From Mesoaciditoga sp964503355 (GTDB lineage Bacteria; Thermotogota; Thermotogae; Mesoaciditogales; Mesoaciditogaceae): a DNA stretch of 16,043 nucleotides. Below are positions 7,955-14,114 of the stretch, piece by piece. The stretch spans positions 1 through 16,043 of the forward strand of contig CAZCZS010000039.1 of the NCBI GenBank assembly GCA_964503355.1. The letters are read 5' to 3'. Position numbers and translations under genes: made by a program. The first letter of the stretch is position 1. Every line of letters starts with the position of its first letter. The notes under the pieces are model-generated. The model was given only the letters and a program-made list of their open reading frames with translations. It did not search any database and was not told the origin of the DNA.

Positions 7955-8114
7955 TCTTGATTTTGCCTTATTTTGGTCATTTATGATTGATTAAGATTGA
8001 TGTGAGTCGATCTGAACTTAAATTCTCTTAAAATCTTATTAATGCTCTTTTACGCAGCGATAACGAATGTTGTTTTGAAAGTTGTGATTCTCGCATTCCA
8101 CCTTTTCCAAACGA
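7955..8114. other. Intergenic region upstream of the ribose operon
   Basis: No gene is visible here. Upstream of the promoter there are two copies of GATTGAT ten bases apart (7985-7991 and 7995-8001). An imperfect dyad TCAANNTTGA (7951-7960) overlaps the -35 box. These could be an activator site but are AT-rich and may be chance. The remainder carries nothing I recognise. Confidence 0.3.
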
Positions 8115-8140
8115 AAAGCCAGATCACGGGATCTGGCTTT
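8115..8140 (-). terminator. Intrinsic terminator of the sigma-like gene, overlapping its stop codon
   Basis: An 11-bp perfect stem, AAAGCCAGATC (8115-8125) and GATCTGGCTTT (8130-8140), has a 4-base loop. On the minus strand it runs into TTTTCGTTT. The last coding bases and the TGA (8124-8126) of the sigma-like gene lie inside the hairpin. Confidence 0.75.
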
Positions 8141-8606
8141 CTTTGATTCTTCGAACATCTTCTTTCCATTTTCTTCTTACCGTTCCGTACGAGATGTTCA
8201 ACTTCTTGGAGATTTCAACGAAGGTATATCCTTGTATTTTCAATCTCAAAAGTGGGGTAAGATCTTCAGATATTTTTACATTTTTATCTCCTATGAATTT
8301 TTCCTCTTCCATGAAAGTGGCTTTCAAATGAAGTAGGGTGAATTTTCCTTGCGTTTGAGGGAGGTTAACCCTTCTCCAGAAATGATCTTTCAATTTTTGA
8401 TCGCTGAAATAAAAGGCGAAGTTCCTCAAAGTTCCTTTTTTTGGTTCGTATTTTTCAATTGCCAACAAGATAAGGTACCAGATCGTCTGTTCCAAATCTT
8501 CCACCTCAGGTGGATAAACTGAATGAACGTACTTTTTTCTCAAAGCGTAGAAAATTGGCTTCAATTCAGCTAGGCTGTTCTTTTCCTTTTTTCCAAATGT
8601 TTTCAT
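8124..8606 (-). CDS. Small sigma-70-like factor (ECF-sized, regions 2 and 4)
   Basis: This is a 160-residue, highly charged cytosolic protein. Residues about 15-80 resemble sigma region 2: VEDLEQTIWYLILLAIEKYEP, then KKGTLRNFAFYFSDQKLKDHF, which follows the usual pattern of an EDL-Q start, a helix ending in a Phe/Tyr-x-P turn, and a glycine-led helix toward a basic end. Residues about 115-155 resemble region 4, with a helix-turn-helix (TFVEISKKLNISYGTVRRKW). No region 1 or 3 is visible, so it is ECF-sized or smaller. It could instead be an anti-termination or phage-type regulator with sigma-like domains. The start ATG 8606 is inside the upstream gene (41-base overlap), with GAGGTG eight bases before it, so it is translationally coupled. 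No anti-sigma factor is nearby. Target promoters are unknown. Confidence 0.72.
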   Translation of the reverse strand: MKTFGKKEKNSLAELKPIFYALRKKYVHSVYPPEVEDLEQTIWYLILLAIEKYEPKKGTLRNFAFYFSDQKLKDHFWRRVNLPQTQGKFTLLHLKATFMEEEKFIGDKNVKISEDLTPLLRLKIQGYTFVEISKKLNISYGTVRRKWKEDVRRIKESQIP

Positions 8607-8823
8607 TCATCCACCTCACGCTCACATCCACGGCTTCTCCTATTATCCAGTTAAATATGCTAAGAGGAATGGGAATATCGATGTTGTTTTGAGATATAAA
8701 ATCGTCCACCATCTTTACAACACTTGCCTTTTTACTCTCTCCGTTACCTGGATGTTCGACCAAAACGATAGCGGTGTTTATCATGAATTTCATGTCTTTC
8801 AAGACGTTTAAAAATTCTTCCAT
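8566..8823 (-). CDS. Small protein resembling the C-terminal part of LLH-type phage holins, without a membrane segment
   Basis: This is an 85-residue protein. Residues about 15-70 fit the soluble C-terminal pattern of the LLH holin family: TAIVLVEHPGNGESKK, then a helix, then NIDIPIPLSIFNWIIGEAV. LLH holins carry a TM segment ahead of this region, and none is present here (the start is MEEFLNVLKDMKFMINTAIV). It is therefore unlikely to be a functional holin by itself. The C terminus is basic and tryptophan-containing (WMNENIWKKGKEQ). Start ATG 8823 has AGGGGTGA seven bases upstream. Its 3' end overlaps the sigma-like gene by 41 bases, so the two proteins are probably made together. The family link is pattern recognition from memory and moderate at best. 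The function is unknown. Confidence 0.6.
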   Translation of the reverse strand: MEEFLNVLKDMKFMINTAIVLVEHPGNGESKKASVVKMVDDFISQNNIDIPIPLSIFNWIIGEAVDVSVRWMNENIWKKGKEQPS

Positions 8824-8856
8824 AGTCGTTCACCCCTTTTCTCAAATAATTGTGAT

Positions 8857-8880
8857 AAAAAAGGGCGGCAAAAGCCGCCC
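8857..8880 (-). terminator. Intrinsic terminator inside the DUF cassette, after DUF2922
   Basis: The perfect GC-only stem GGGCGGC (8863-8869) and GCCGCCC (8874-8880) has an AAAA loop. On the minus strand it is followed by six T (complement of 8857-8862). It sits 7 bases beyond the DUF2922 stop and 33 bases before the next start. It should end most transcripts there and leave the holin-like and sigma-like genes to read-through. Confidence 0.85.
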
Positions 8881-8887
8881 GGAAAAG

Positions 8888-9127
8888 TTAGATGAGATTG
8901 AACAATTCGTTGTTGCTCCTATCTATTATGTTTGCAGAATCGATCTTGTCACAAACACTGCCTTTTGACGTGTAGAGCAAATTCGAAGAAACAACGGAAT
9001 TCATGAAATTCTGAACGTCTGTGGATGTTATATCAGCGCGTGGATCTGAAAGTCTTATGATCTTCGAAGAATTGTCAGACGAAGCGATGAATTTCATACT
9101 CAAATATTCGGTTGTGGTAACTGCCAT
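8888..9127 (-). CDS. DUF2922 family small protein
   Basis: The 79-residue protein begins MAVTTTEYLSMKFIASSDNS and fits the DUF2922 pattern. It has an N-terminal beta-hairpin (YLSMKF and SKIIRLSDPR), a helix beginning DITSTDVQNFMNSVV, and a final strand pair around the SANIIDRS motif ending in a hydrophobic tail. There is no signal peptide and no membrane segment. No biochemical function is established for the family to my knowledge. Start ATG 9127 has GGGGG ten bases upstream. It lies 15 bases after the DUF1659 gene, so the two are co-transcribed, and a strong terminator follows. DUF1659 and DUF2922 genes are, from general knowledge, often neighbours in Firmicutes. Confidence 0.82.
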   Translation of the reverse strand: MAVTTTEYLSMKFIASSDNSSKIIRLSDPRADITSTDVQNFMNSVVSSNLLYTSKGSVCDKIDSANIIDRSNNELFNLI

Positions 9128-9142
9128 CGTTTATTCCCCCTT

Positions 9143-9385
9143 TCAGCTTATTGGTCCAAGTTGGGTGATGGTTCTTACACGGATGTCTTCAACGCTTTTG
9201 TCCGTTAAAGATGCCAAAGCGTAGGCGAAATCGTACTTCGCCTGTTCTTGAGCCGATGGATTTACTCCGTTTACGGTTACCCTTGCCAAGATGGGATTAC
9301 CATTTTGATCCGTTTGACCTGTGTTGAGGTAAATTGTTAAAGCTTCTCTCTTTCCCAATTCCTTTACGGTATCTCCCGCTGCCAT
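9143..9385 (-). CDS. DUF1659 family small protein
   Basis: The 80-residue protein fits DUF1659: REALTIYLNTGQTDQNGNPI is the usual strand, then a D-x-x-G-x-P turn, followed by RVTVNGVNPSAQEQAKYDFA and ALASLTDKSVEDIRVRTIT. The fold is expected to be two strands, a helix and a strand. No function is established for the family. The start is set at ATG 9385 (MAAGDTVKEL), with GGGTG upstream. An in-frame ATG at 9439 would add 18 residues not seen in family members, has no ribosome binding site, and would include the leader palindrome. It is the first gene of the minus-strand cassette. Confidence 0.82.
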   Translation of the reverse strand: MAAGDTVKELGKREALTIYLNTGQTDQNGNPILARVTVNGVNPSAQEQAKYDFAYALASLTDKSVEDIRVRTITQLGPIS

Positions 9386-9426
9386 GTTCTCACACCCTTT
9401 CTTTAATTTGTTTTGAAATTCGTTTT

Positions 9427-9438
9427 TGAGCCGGCTCA
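9427..9438. promoter_or_regulatory. Perfect 12-bp palindrome in the DUF1659 leader
   Basis: TGAGCCGGCTCA is a GC-rich perfect dyad in an otherwise very AT-rich intergenic region. It lies about 30 bases downstream of the predicted transcription start and 41 bases before the DUF1659 ATG. It may be an operator; no loop bases are present, so an RNA hairpin is unlikely. Confidence 0.4.
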
Positions 9439-9473
9439 TTTATATGGTACAAAAAAATACTATATTTTTGATC

Positions 9474-9502
9474 AGTATAAAAATTACTTTTTTGGTGGTA
9501 AA
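9474..9502 (-). promoter_or_regulatory. Predicted sigma-70-type promoter of the DUF1659-DUF2922 unit
   Basis: On the minus strand a -35-like TTTACC (9497-9502), a 17-base spacer and a -10 box TATACT (9474-9479, five of six matches) precede the cassette. The start would fall near 9467, giving a leader of about 80 bases. A plus-strand extended -10 candidate, TGGTAAAAT (9496-9504), overlaps the -35 box and could serve the divergent tdh gene, but has no matching -35. That plus-strand call is weak. Confidence 0.5.
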
Positions 9503-9552
9503 ATCTTTACGTATAGAAAAAATCAGGATCTTCAATTCTTTGTTGGTGAGGA

Positions 9553-9559
9553 GAGGTGA
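9553..9559 (+). promoter_or_regulatory. Ribosome binding site that decides the tdh start
   Basis: GAGGTGA is complementary to seven bases of the usual 16S rRNA 3' end. It lies five bases before TTG 9565. The in-frame GTG at 9556 is inside this site, and the first ATG (9583) is 23 bases away, so TTG 9565 is the best start. Confidence 0.65.
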
Positions 9560-9564
9560 CAGAT

Positions 9565-10614
9565 TTGAACATTCCAGACAAAATGAGGGCGATCGTAAAA
9601 GAAAAACCCTCCAAAGGTGCAACACTTGTTATGAAAGACGTTCCAAAGGATTTAGGGCCACACGACGTGCTGGTGAAGGTTTACGCGGCGTCCATTTGTG
9701 GAACGGATCTGCACATATACCTGTGGAATAAATGGGCGCAAGAACACATAAAAATCCCTCAAACGATGGGGCACGAATTTTCTGGAGAAGTTGTGGCCGT
9801 GGGAAAAGATGTTAGCATGGTGAAAATTGGCGATTTCGTTTCTTCAGAAACACATATCCCATGCGGAAAATGCAAACAGTGCAGAACGGGAAACATGCAC
9901 GTGTGCCAGCATTTACAGATTTTGGGAGTCGATAGAGATGGAGCTTTCGCCGATTACATAAAAGTTCCAGAAATAGTGTTGTGGAAAAACGATCCTTCCA
10001 TACCACATATTTGGGCATCCGTTCAAGAACCACTTGGAAATGCCGTTCACACGATATTTTCGGAAGATGTAACTGGTAAAAACGTTTTGGTAACCGGTGC
10101 CGGACCGATAGGACTTTTGGCCATAGAGGTGTTAAGAGTAGCGGGTGCCGCGAAGATCATAGTCAGTGAGATAAACGAATATCGGAGGAATTTGGCAAAG
10201 AAAATAGGGGCAGACGTTATCATCGATCCTTCAAAAGAGGAACTCGTAAAAAGGGTAAAAGAAGAAACAGATGGTGACGGAGCGGACGTGTTAATTGAGA
10301 TGAGCGGAAACGAAAAAGCGCTTAACGATGGGTTGGCAGCTCTTACACCTGCGGGAAGGGCTTCGCTGTTGGGTGTTTACAATTCGGATGTTAAGGTTAA
10401 TTTGAACGATCTGGTTATATTCAAAGCCATAAGGATCTATGGTATCACGGGACGTAAGATGTTCGATACGTGGTACAAAGTCGGCGATCTGTTGAAGAAT
10501 AAAAAGCTGGATCTTTCCAAAGTTATAACCCATACCTTTGATTTTGAGGATTACGAAAAGGGATTCAAACTTATGGAAGAAGGTAAGTGCGGAAAGATCG
10601 TTTTAAAATTGTAA
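9565..10614 (+). CDS. tdh: L-threonine 3-dehydrogenase (zinc-dependent, NAD+)
   Basis: The cytosolic 349-residue enzyme oxidises L-threonine to 2-amino-3-ketobutyrate with NAD+. It is a medium-chain dehydrogenase. Catalytic-zinc ligands are Cys45 (SICGTDLHIY) and His70-Glu71 (GHEF). The structural-zinc cysteines are 100, 103, 106 and 114 (CGKCKQC...C). The Rossmann glycines are TGAGPIG (177-183). Sequence tags shared with E. coli Tdh (341 aa) include EPLGNAVHT, VSEINEYR and TGRKMFDTWYK. The start is TTG 9565, chosen from the ribosome binding site; GTG 9556 or ATG 9583 would change only the extreme N terminus. The kbl gene begins 14 bases after the stop, forming the classic two-gene threonine-to-glycine unit. 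Other sugar/polyol dehydrogenases share the fold, but the tags and the kbl neighbour favour Tdh strongly. Confidence 0.94.
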   Translation: MNIPDKMRAIVKEKPSKGATLVMKDVPKDLGPHDVLVKVYAASICGTDLHIYLWNKWAQEHIKIPQTMGHEFSGEVVAVGKDVSMVKIGDFVSSETHIPCGKCKQCRTGNMHVCQHLQILGVDRDGAFADYIKVPEIVLWKNDPSIPHIWASVQEPLGNAVHTIFSEDVTGKNVLVTGAGPIGLLAIEVLRVAGAAKIIVSEINEYRRNLAKKIGADVIIDPSKEELVKRVKEETDGDGADVLIEMSGNEKALNDGLAALTPAGRASLLGVYNSDVKVNLNDLVIFKAIRIYGITGRKMFDTWYKVGDLLKNKKLDLSKVITHTFDFEDYEKGFKLMEEGKCGKIVLKL

Positions 10615-10628
10615 GGGGGTGCGAGATA

Positions 10629-11804
10629 ATGTTCAACTGGAAGATACTTGAAGATGAAATGAACGATCTCAAAGAAAGAGGCTTGTACACTTACATAAGA
10701 ACGCTTGAAAGTCCTCAAGGAGCTTGGCTGAAAATCGAAGGGAAAAAAGTGTTGAATCTTTGCTCCAACAACTATCTTGGTTTGGCAAATGACGAAAGAT
10801 TGAAAAAAGCGGCTATAGAGGCGATAGAAGAATGGGGAGTTGGGCCGGGTGCTGTTAGGACCATAGCCGGAACTTTGAGTTTACACGAGCAAACCGAAAA
10901 AGAGTTGGCAAAATTCAAAGGTGCACAAGCCGCTTTGCTCATTCAATCTGGATTCAACGCCAATCAGGCGGTTATCCCTTCCATAGTTGGAAAAGAAGAT
11001 CTGATATTCAGCGACGAACTCAATCATGCTTCGATAATAGACGGATGTAGGCTTTCAGGCGCTAAGATAATAAGATGGAATCATTTGGACGTCAACGATC
11101 TGGAAGAAAAACTCAAAACTCACACGAATGGCCGCAGAAGGCTCATAGTAACGGACGGGGTTTTCAGCATGGATGGAGATGTCGCACCACTGGACAAGAT
11201 CGTGGAGTTGGGTGAAAAATACGAAGCGTTGGTCATGGTAGATGACGCTCACGGTGAAGGCGTTTTAGGTCCAAGTGGGAGAGGTATCGTGGCGCATTTT
11301 GGACTTGAAGGAAAGGTGGATATAGACATAGGAACCATGTCAAAGGCTTTCGGAGTTGTGGGAGGATACGTCGCCGGGAATAAAACACTCATAGATTATC
11401 TCAAACAAAAAGCCAGACCTTTCCTCTTTTCAAGCGCTCCCACTCCGGCGGATACGGGAGCTGTTTTGGCAGCGGTTAGGGTTTTACAAGCCAGCGATGA
11501 ACTTGTGAAGAAATTGTGGGAAAATGGAAATTATTTCAAAGAGGAAATGAAAAAACTTGGTTTTGACATAGGTCATAGTCAAACACCGATAACCCCAGTT
11601 ATGCTTTACGATGCGAAAGTTGGAACAGAATTCAGCAAGAAACTTTTCGAAGAAGGTGTGTTCGCTCAATCGATAGGATATCCAACGGTTCCAAAAGGAA
11701 AAGCTCGCATTAGGGTCATGATAAGTGCCGTGCATAGCAAGGAAGATCTCGATTTTGCTCTTGAAAAATTCGAAAAAGTTGGAAAGGAATTAAAGGTGAT
11801 TTAA
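10629..11804 (+). CDS. kbl: Glycine C-acetyltransferase (2-amino-3-ketobutyrate CoA ligase)
   Basis: The cytosolic 391-residue PLP enzyme of the alpha-oxoamine synthase family cleaves 2-amino-3-ketobutyrate with CoA to glycine and acetyl-CoA. The substrate is the product of the preceding tdh. Visible residues are CSNNYLGLAN near the N terminus, His133 in LNHASIIDG, DGVFSMDGD, Asp205 and His208 in VDDAHGEG (cofactor contacts), and the Schiff-base lysine Lys239 in TMSKAFGVVGGYV. Length and motifs match E. coli Kbl (398 aa). The paralogue BioF (8-amino-7-oxononanoate synthase) is the main alternative. The tdh neighbour, together with Kbl-like tags such as SRPYLFS-type RPFLFSS and VPKGKARIR, favours Kbl. 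ATG 10629 follows AGGGGGTG at a good distance; an earlier in-frame start would lie inside tdh. Confidence 0.93.
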   Translation: MFNWKILEDEMNDLKERGLYTYIRTLESPQGAWLKIEGKKVLNLCSNNYLGLANDERLKKAAIEAIEEWGVGPGAVRTIAGTLSLHEQTEKELAKFKGAQAALLIQSGFNANQAVIPSIVGKEDLIFSDELNHASIIDGCRLSGAKIIRWNHLDVNDLEEKLKTHTNGRRRLIVTDGVFSMDGDVAPLDKIVELGEKYEALVMVDDAHGEGVLGPSGRGIVAHFGLEGKVDIDIGTMSKAFGVVGGYVAGNKTLIDYLKQKARPFLFSSAPTPADTGAVLAAVRVLQASDELVKKLWENGNYFKEEMKKLGFDIGHSQTPITPVMLYDAKVGTEFSKKLFEEGVFAQSIGYPTVPKGKARIRVMISAVHSKEDLDFALEKFEKVGKELKVI

Positions 11805-11810
11805 AAAAAG

Positions 11811-11850
11811 AAGTCGATGAGGATTTTTTTCATCCTCATCGACTTTTTTT
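11811..11850 (+). terminator. Strong intrinsic terminator after kbl
   Basis: The 14-bp perfect stem AAGTCGATGAGGAT (11811-11824) and ATCCTCATCGACTT (11832-11845) has a 7-base T-rich loop and is followed by five further T. A tract of A just before the stem gives T on the other strand as well. It closes the threonine operon and insulates the next promoter. Confidence 0.93.
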
Positions 11851-11861
11851 CGAAAAACTTA

Positions 11862-11870
11862 TGATATAAT
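11862..11870 (+). promoter_or_regulatory. Extended -10 promoter of the nucleoside-transport operon
   Basis: TGATATAAT combines a consensus -10 box TATAAT (11865-11870) with the TGn extension. No good -35 lies at 16-18 bases upstream, where the terminator T tract falls; extended -10 promoters can work without one. The start would be near 11877, leaving about 29 bases before the GTG at 11906. Confidence 0.6.
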
Positions 11871-11905
11871 TTCACCACTAACCACTATTTGAATGGGGTG
11901 TTGAT

Positions 11906-14098
11906 GTGAAAAAAGCGGTTGTGGCATTTTTGATTTTATCCATATCTGTTCTTTCACTCGCCGCTTACGCGGCGAACTTTGAAGAAAAGGTTGTGACTGA
12001 CTACAAGCAATACGTTAATACCTTTGACCAGTACATGAACACATTCGAAAAGACTGGGAAGCTGAATGTAATCCCGGCAAACTCTATTCAGCAGGTTGTT
12101 TACACCATAGTAAGTGAGTTGGAACCCGCGGCTTATTACCGATGGATAAGAATAAGGAGTTTTCAAATTCCATCGGGAGCTATTGGAAATTTTCCGAAAA
12201 TAGACATGCAGTACATAGCCAAAAACATCTACGAGAGGTACAAAACGGATGATCCCGTTGAAAACCTGAGTCTGTCTGCCTTTCTCGTTTACGTTGTTGG
12301 CACTCTTTACAGAGAAAATGTGAAACAAACGGATTTTCCAAATTCTCCTACCTTTACGGAAGCCGTTTTTGATTTGAACACCACGGTAAGTAATACGGCT
12401 GCCAACATCGCAAAAGCGTACATTCAAAAATCCGTAGGCGCTTCCGAAAAAGTGCTGGGAAGTTTTTCATATGCGAAAGTTGACTTGAAGAAAATTCTGC
12501 TGGCCTCTCTGGAAAAAACATACGGAGGCAAGATTCCTTCCGTCCTTGAAAAAGCGGTGGAAGATACCAAAATAACACTTCCTCAAGTTGACAAGGTAAA
12601 CGCCTCGACCACAGTTGAAAAACTTGCGCTTGAATCCTTAACGCAAGAAGATTTGAACAACGCGATAAAAAAATTCGAGTCCAACATTTCAAGGGCATTT
12701 GACAATTCGGCACGAATGATAAAACTCTTCGCTTCAAGCGGTAAAGATCCTGAGGAAGCCGTTAAACGTGGTTTGGCCTCGTTGGGTTCTACCATTAGAA
12801 TTCAAGAAATGCTTTCTTCAAACGTGGTAAAAAGGAATGTATCAAGAAGGTTTAACGATAGGATCTTCAAACTCGAACGTTCCCTTTCCAAAGAAAGTAA
12901 AAAAGCCGCTCCGTTGCTCTTTTGGAGATGGCTTGCGTACGCTGCGGCGTTGTTGATAGTTCTATTTGTAAGACCGCGAGCGTTGAAATACGTCTTGTTT
13001 GCCATATTGACGATAGAGGGAATAGTTTTACTCTTTGGGGTTGATCCCATGCTCAACAGATTTGATTCCACCATGTACGGCTTCATAGTGGTAACGACGG
13101 CGTTTTTATCGATTTTATCGTGGTTTCATGTTTTCGGCACGAAAAAGATCATGTTTATTTTATCTTCTTCAGCAGTGGTTGCCTTGTTCATATCGATGCT
13201 TTTTGTACCTTTGTACGAGTCATTACCATCGACAAGAATGTCAAAAAATGCCACTTTCATGAAGAGTGTTTATCTTAAGATCTACGAAAACGAGCTTTAC
13301 GGTCCAAATGGAATTCTTACCTATCATCTTAACAATTTGAATTCCAATTTGATTTCTTTAAGATTGGATCCTTACAACTTCACTTCTCAAACCCTTTCTT
13401 CTTATCTCACCACGATAAAAAAAGCGGGAGCTTTTAAGGGAATTATAAATTATCCATCAGCGATAAGAATCAACGTTGACAGAAATTCGGATTTCTTCGG
13501 ATATAAAAATGTGAATAAATCCATGAAAGACATAAAGGTGGTGCAAGAAAGGGCTCAAGCTGCCTTGGAAGATATGCAGAACAGATTGAATTTGATCAAA
13601 GCAAGAGAGAGCGTATTCGCTCAAACTCTGAACGGTATATACACCTTTGCGGCACCTTCTTTACGTAAAGCAATTGATGAGAATTTGGAAAAGAAGATCT
13701 CATCATCTTCTTTGAAGGAGGTATCGGATCAACTTAACGAAACGATGAAAAGGGCAACACTTCTTCCGGAATCGTCTCCAAAAGTTCACTTCTTTCAAAC
13801 AAGAGAAGGTTCCAAGATGTTTATAATCGTTTCTCTGTTGTTGCTTTCCGTTACTTTCTTCGGGAGGAATTGGATATACAGATTCACGATGTCTTTGTTG
13901 ACAATCGTGGCGGCTTTCTTGTTGATGACACCCAAAGCGGTTGAATTTTTTGTCGAGTATGGTTTTCCAACTTATTCTCACATATTGCAGCCTGGCGAAT
14001 CTTCAAACAAGATAATGGTTTTCATAATAATGGCAGTGGGAATTTTCGTGGCCTTTGAGGCGCTTTACACGCGCCTTTCTGGTATAAAGAAATCTTAA
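11906..14098 (+). CDS. Exported multi-spanning membrane protein of unknown function
   Basis: I do not recognise this 730-residue protein. It starts with a clear signal peptide, cleavage near residue 23 after AAYAA. Residues about 24-335 form a helical extracytoplasmic domain with no cysteine. A block of four membrane segments follows at about 337-355, 360-378, 390-408 and 414-436. A second extracytoplasmic domain spans about 437-635 and has a probable coiled coil at about 540-615. Three more membrane segments lie at about 638-652, 656-674 and 702-720. The protein ends in a short basic tail. Start GTG 11906 has GGGGTG five bases upstream. The stop is 16 bases before the BMP-type binding protein gene, so it is co-transcribed with the nucleoside importer. 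A helper, sensor or envelope-spanning role is conceivable but unsupported. Confidence 0.8.
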   Translation: MKKAVVAFLILSISVLSLAAYAANFEEKVVTDYKQYVNTFDQYMNTFEKTGKLNVIPANSIQQVVYTIVSELEPAAYYRWIRIRSFQIPSGAIGNFPKIDMQYIAKNIYERYKTDDPVENLSLSAFLVYVVGTLYRENVKQTDFPNSPTFTEAVFDLNTTVSNTAANIAKAYIQKSVGASEKVLGSFSYAKVDLKKILLASLEKTYGGKIPSVLEKAVEDTKITLPQVDKVNASTTVEKLALESLTQEDLNNAIKKFESNISRAFDNSARMIKLFASSGKDPEEAVKRGLASLGSTIRIQEMLSSNVVKRNVSRRFNDRIFKLERSLSKESKKAAPLLFWRWLAYAAALLIVLFVRPRALKYVLFAILTIEGIVLLFGVDPMLNRFDSTMYGFIVVTTAFLSILSWFHVFGTKKIMFILSSSAVVALFISMLFVPLYESLPSTRMSKNATFMKSVYLKIYENELYGPNGILTYHLNNLNSNLISLRLDPYNFTSQTLSSYLTTIKKAGAFKGIINYPSAIRINVDRNSDFFGYKNVNKSMKDIKVVQERAQAALEDMQNRLNLIKARESVFAQTLNGIYTFAAPSLRKAIDENLEKKISSSSLKEVSDQLNETMKRATLLPESSPKVHFFQTREGSKMFIIVSLLLLSVTFFGRNWIYRFTMSLLTIVAAFLLMTPKAVEFFVEYGFPTYSHILQPGESSNKIMVFIIMAVGIFVAFEALYTRLSGIKKS

Positions 14099-14114
14099 AA
14101 AGGAGGGAAAAAAC

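Noticed and set aside
8124..9385. The cassette as part of an intact prophage
   Set aside because: No integrase, portal, capsid, tail or lysin gene or attachment repeat is visible on either side. Flanking genes are ordinary metabolic and transport genes.
9386..9439. N-terminal extension of the DUF1659 gene from an ATG at 9439
   Set aside because: No ribosome binding site precedes that ATG. The added residues do not fit the family, and the ATG at 9385 has a plausible site.
10079..10088. AAAACGTTTT palindrome resembling the ribose operator
   Set aside because: It lies inside the tdh coding region in codons for a conserved strand (KNVLV) and lacks the flanking G/C. AACGTT-like dyads recur in this AT-rich sequence.
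11954..12737. Long minus-strand open frames opposite the 730-aa gene
   Set aside because: They overlap a plus-strand gene with a signal peptide, a good ribosome binding site and a coherent membrane pattern. The minus frames have no ribosome binding sites or recognisable protein character.
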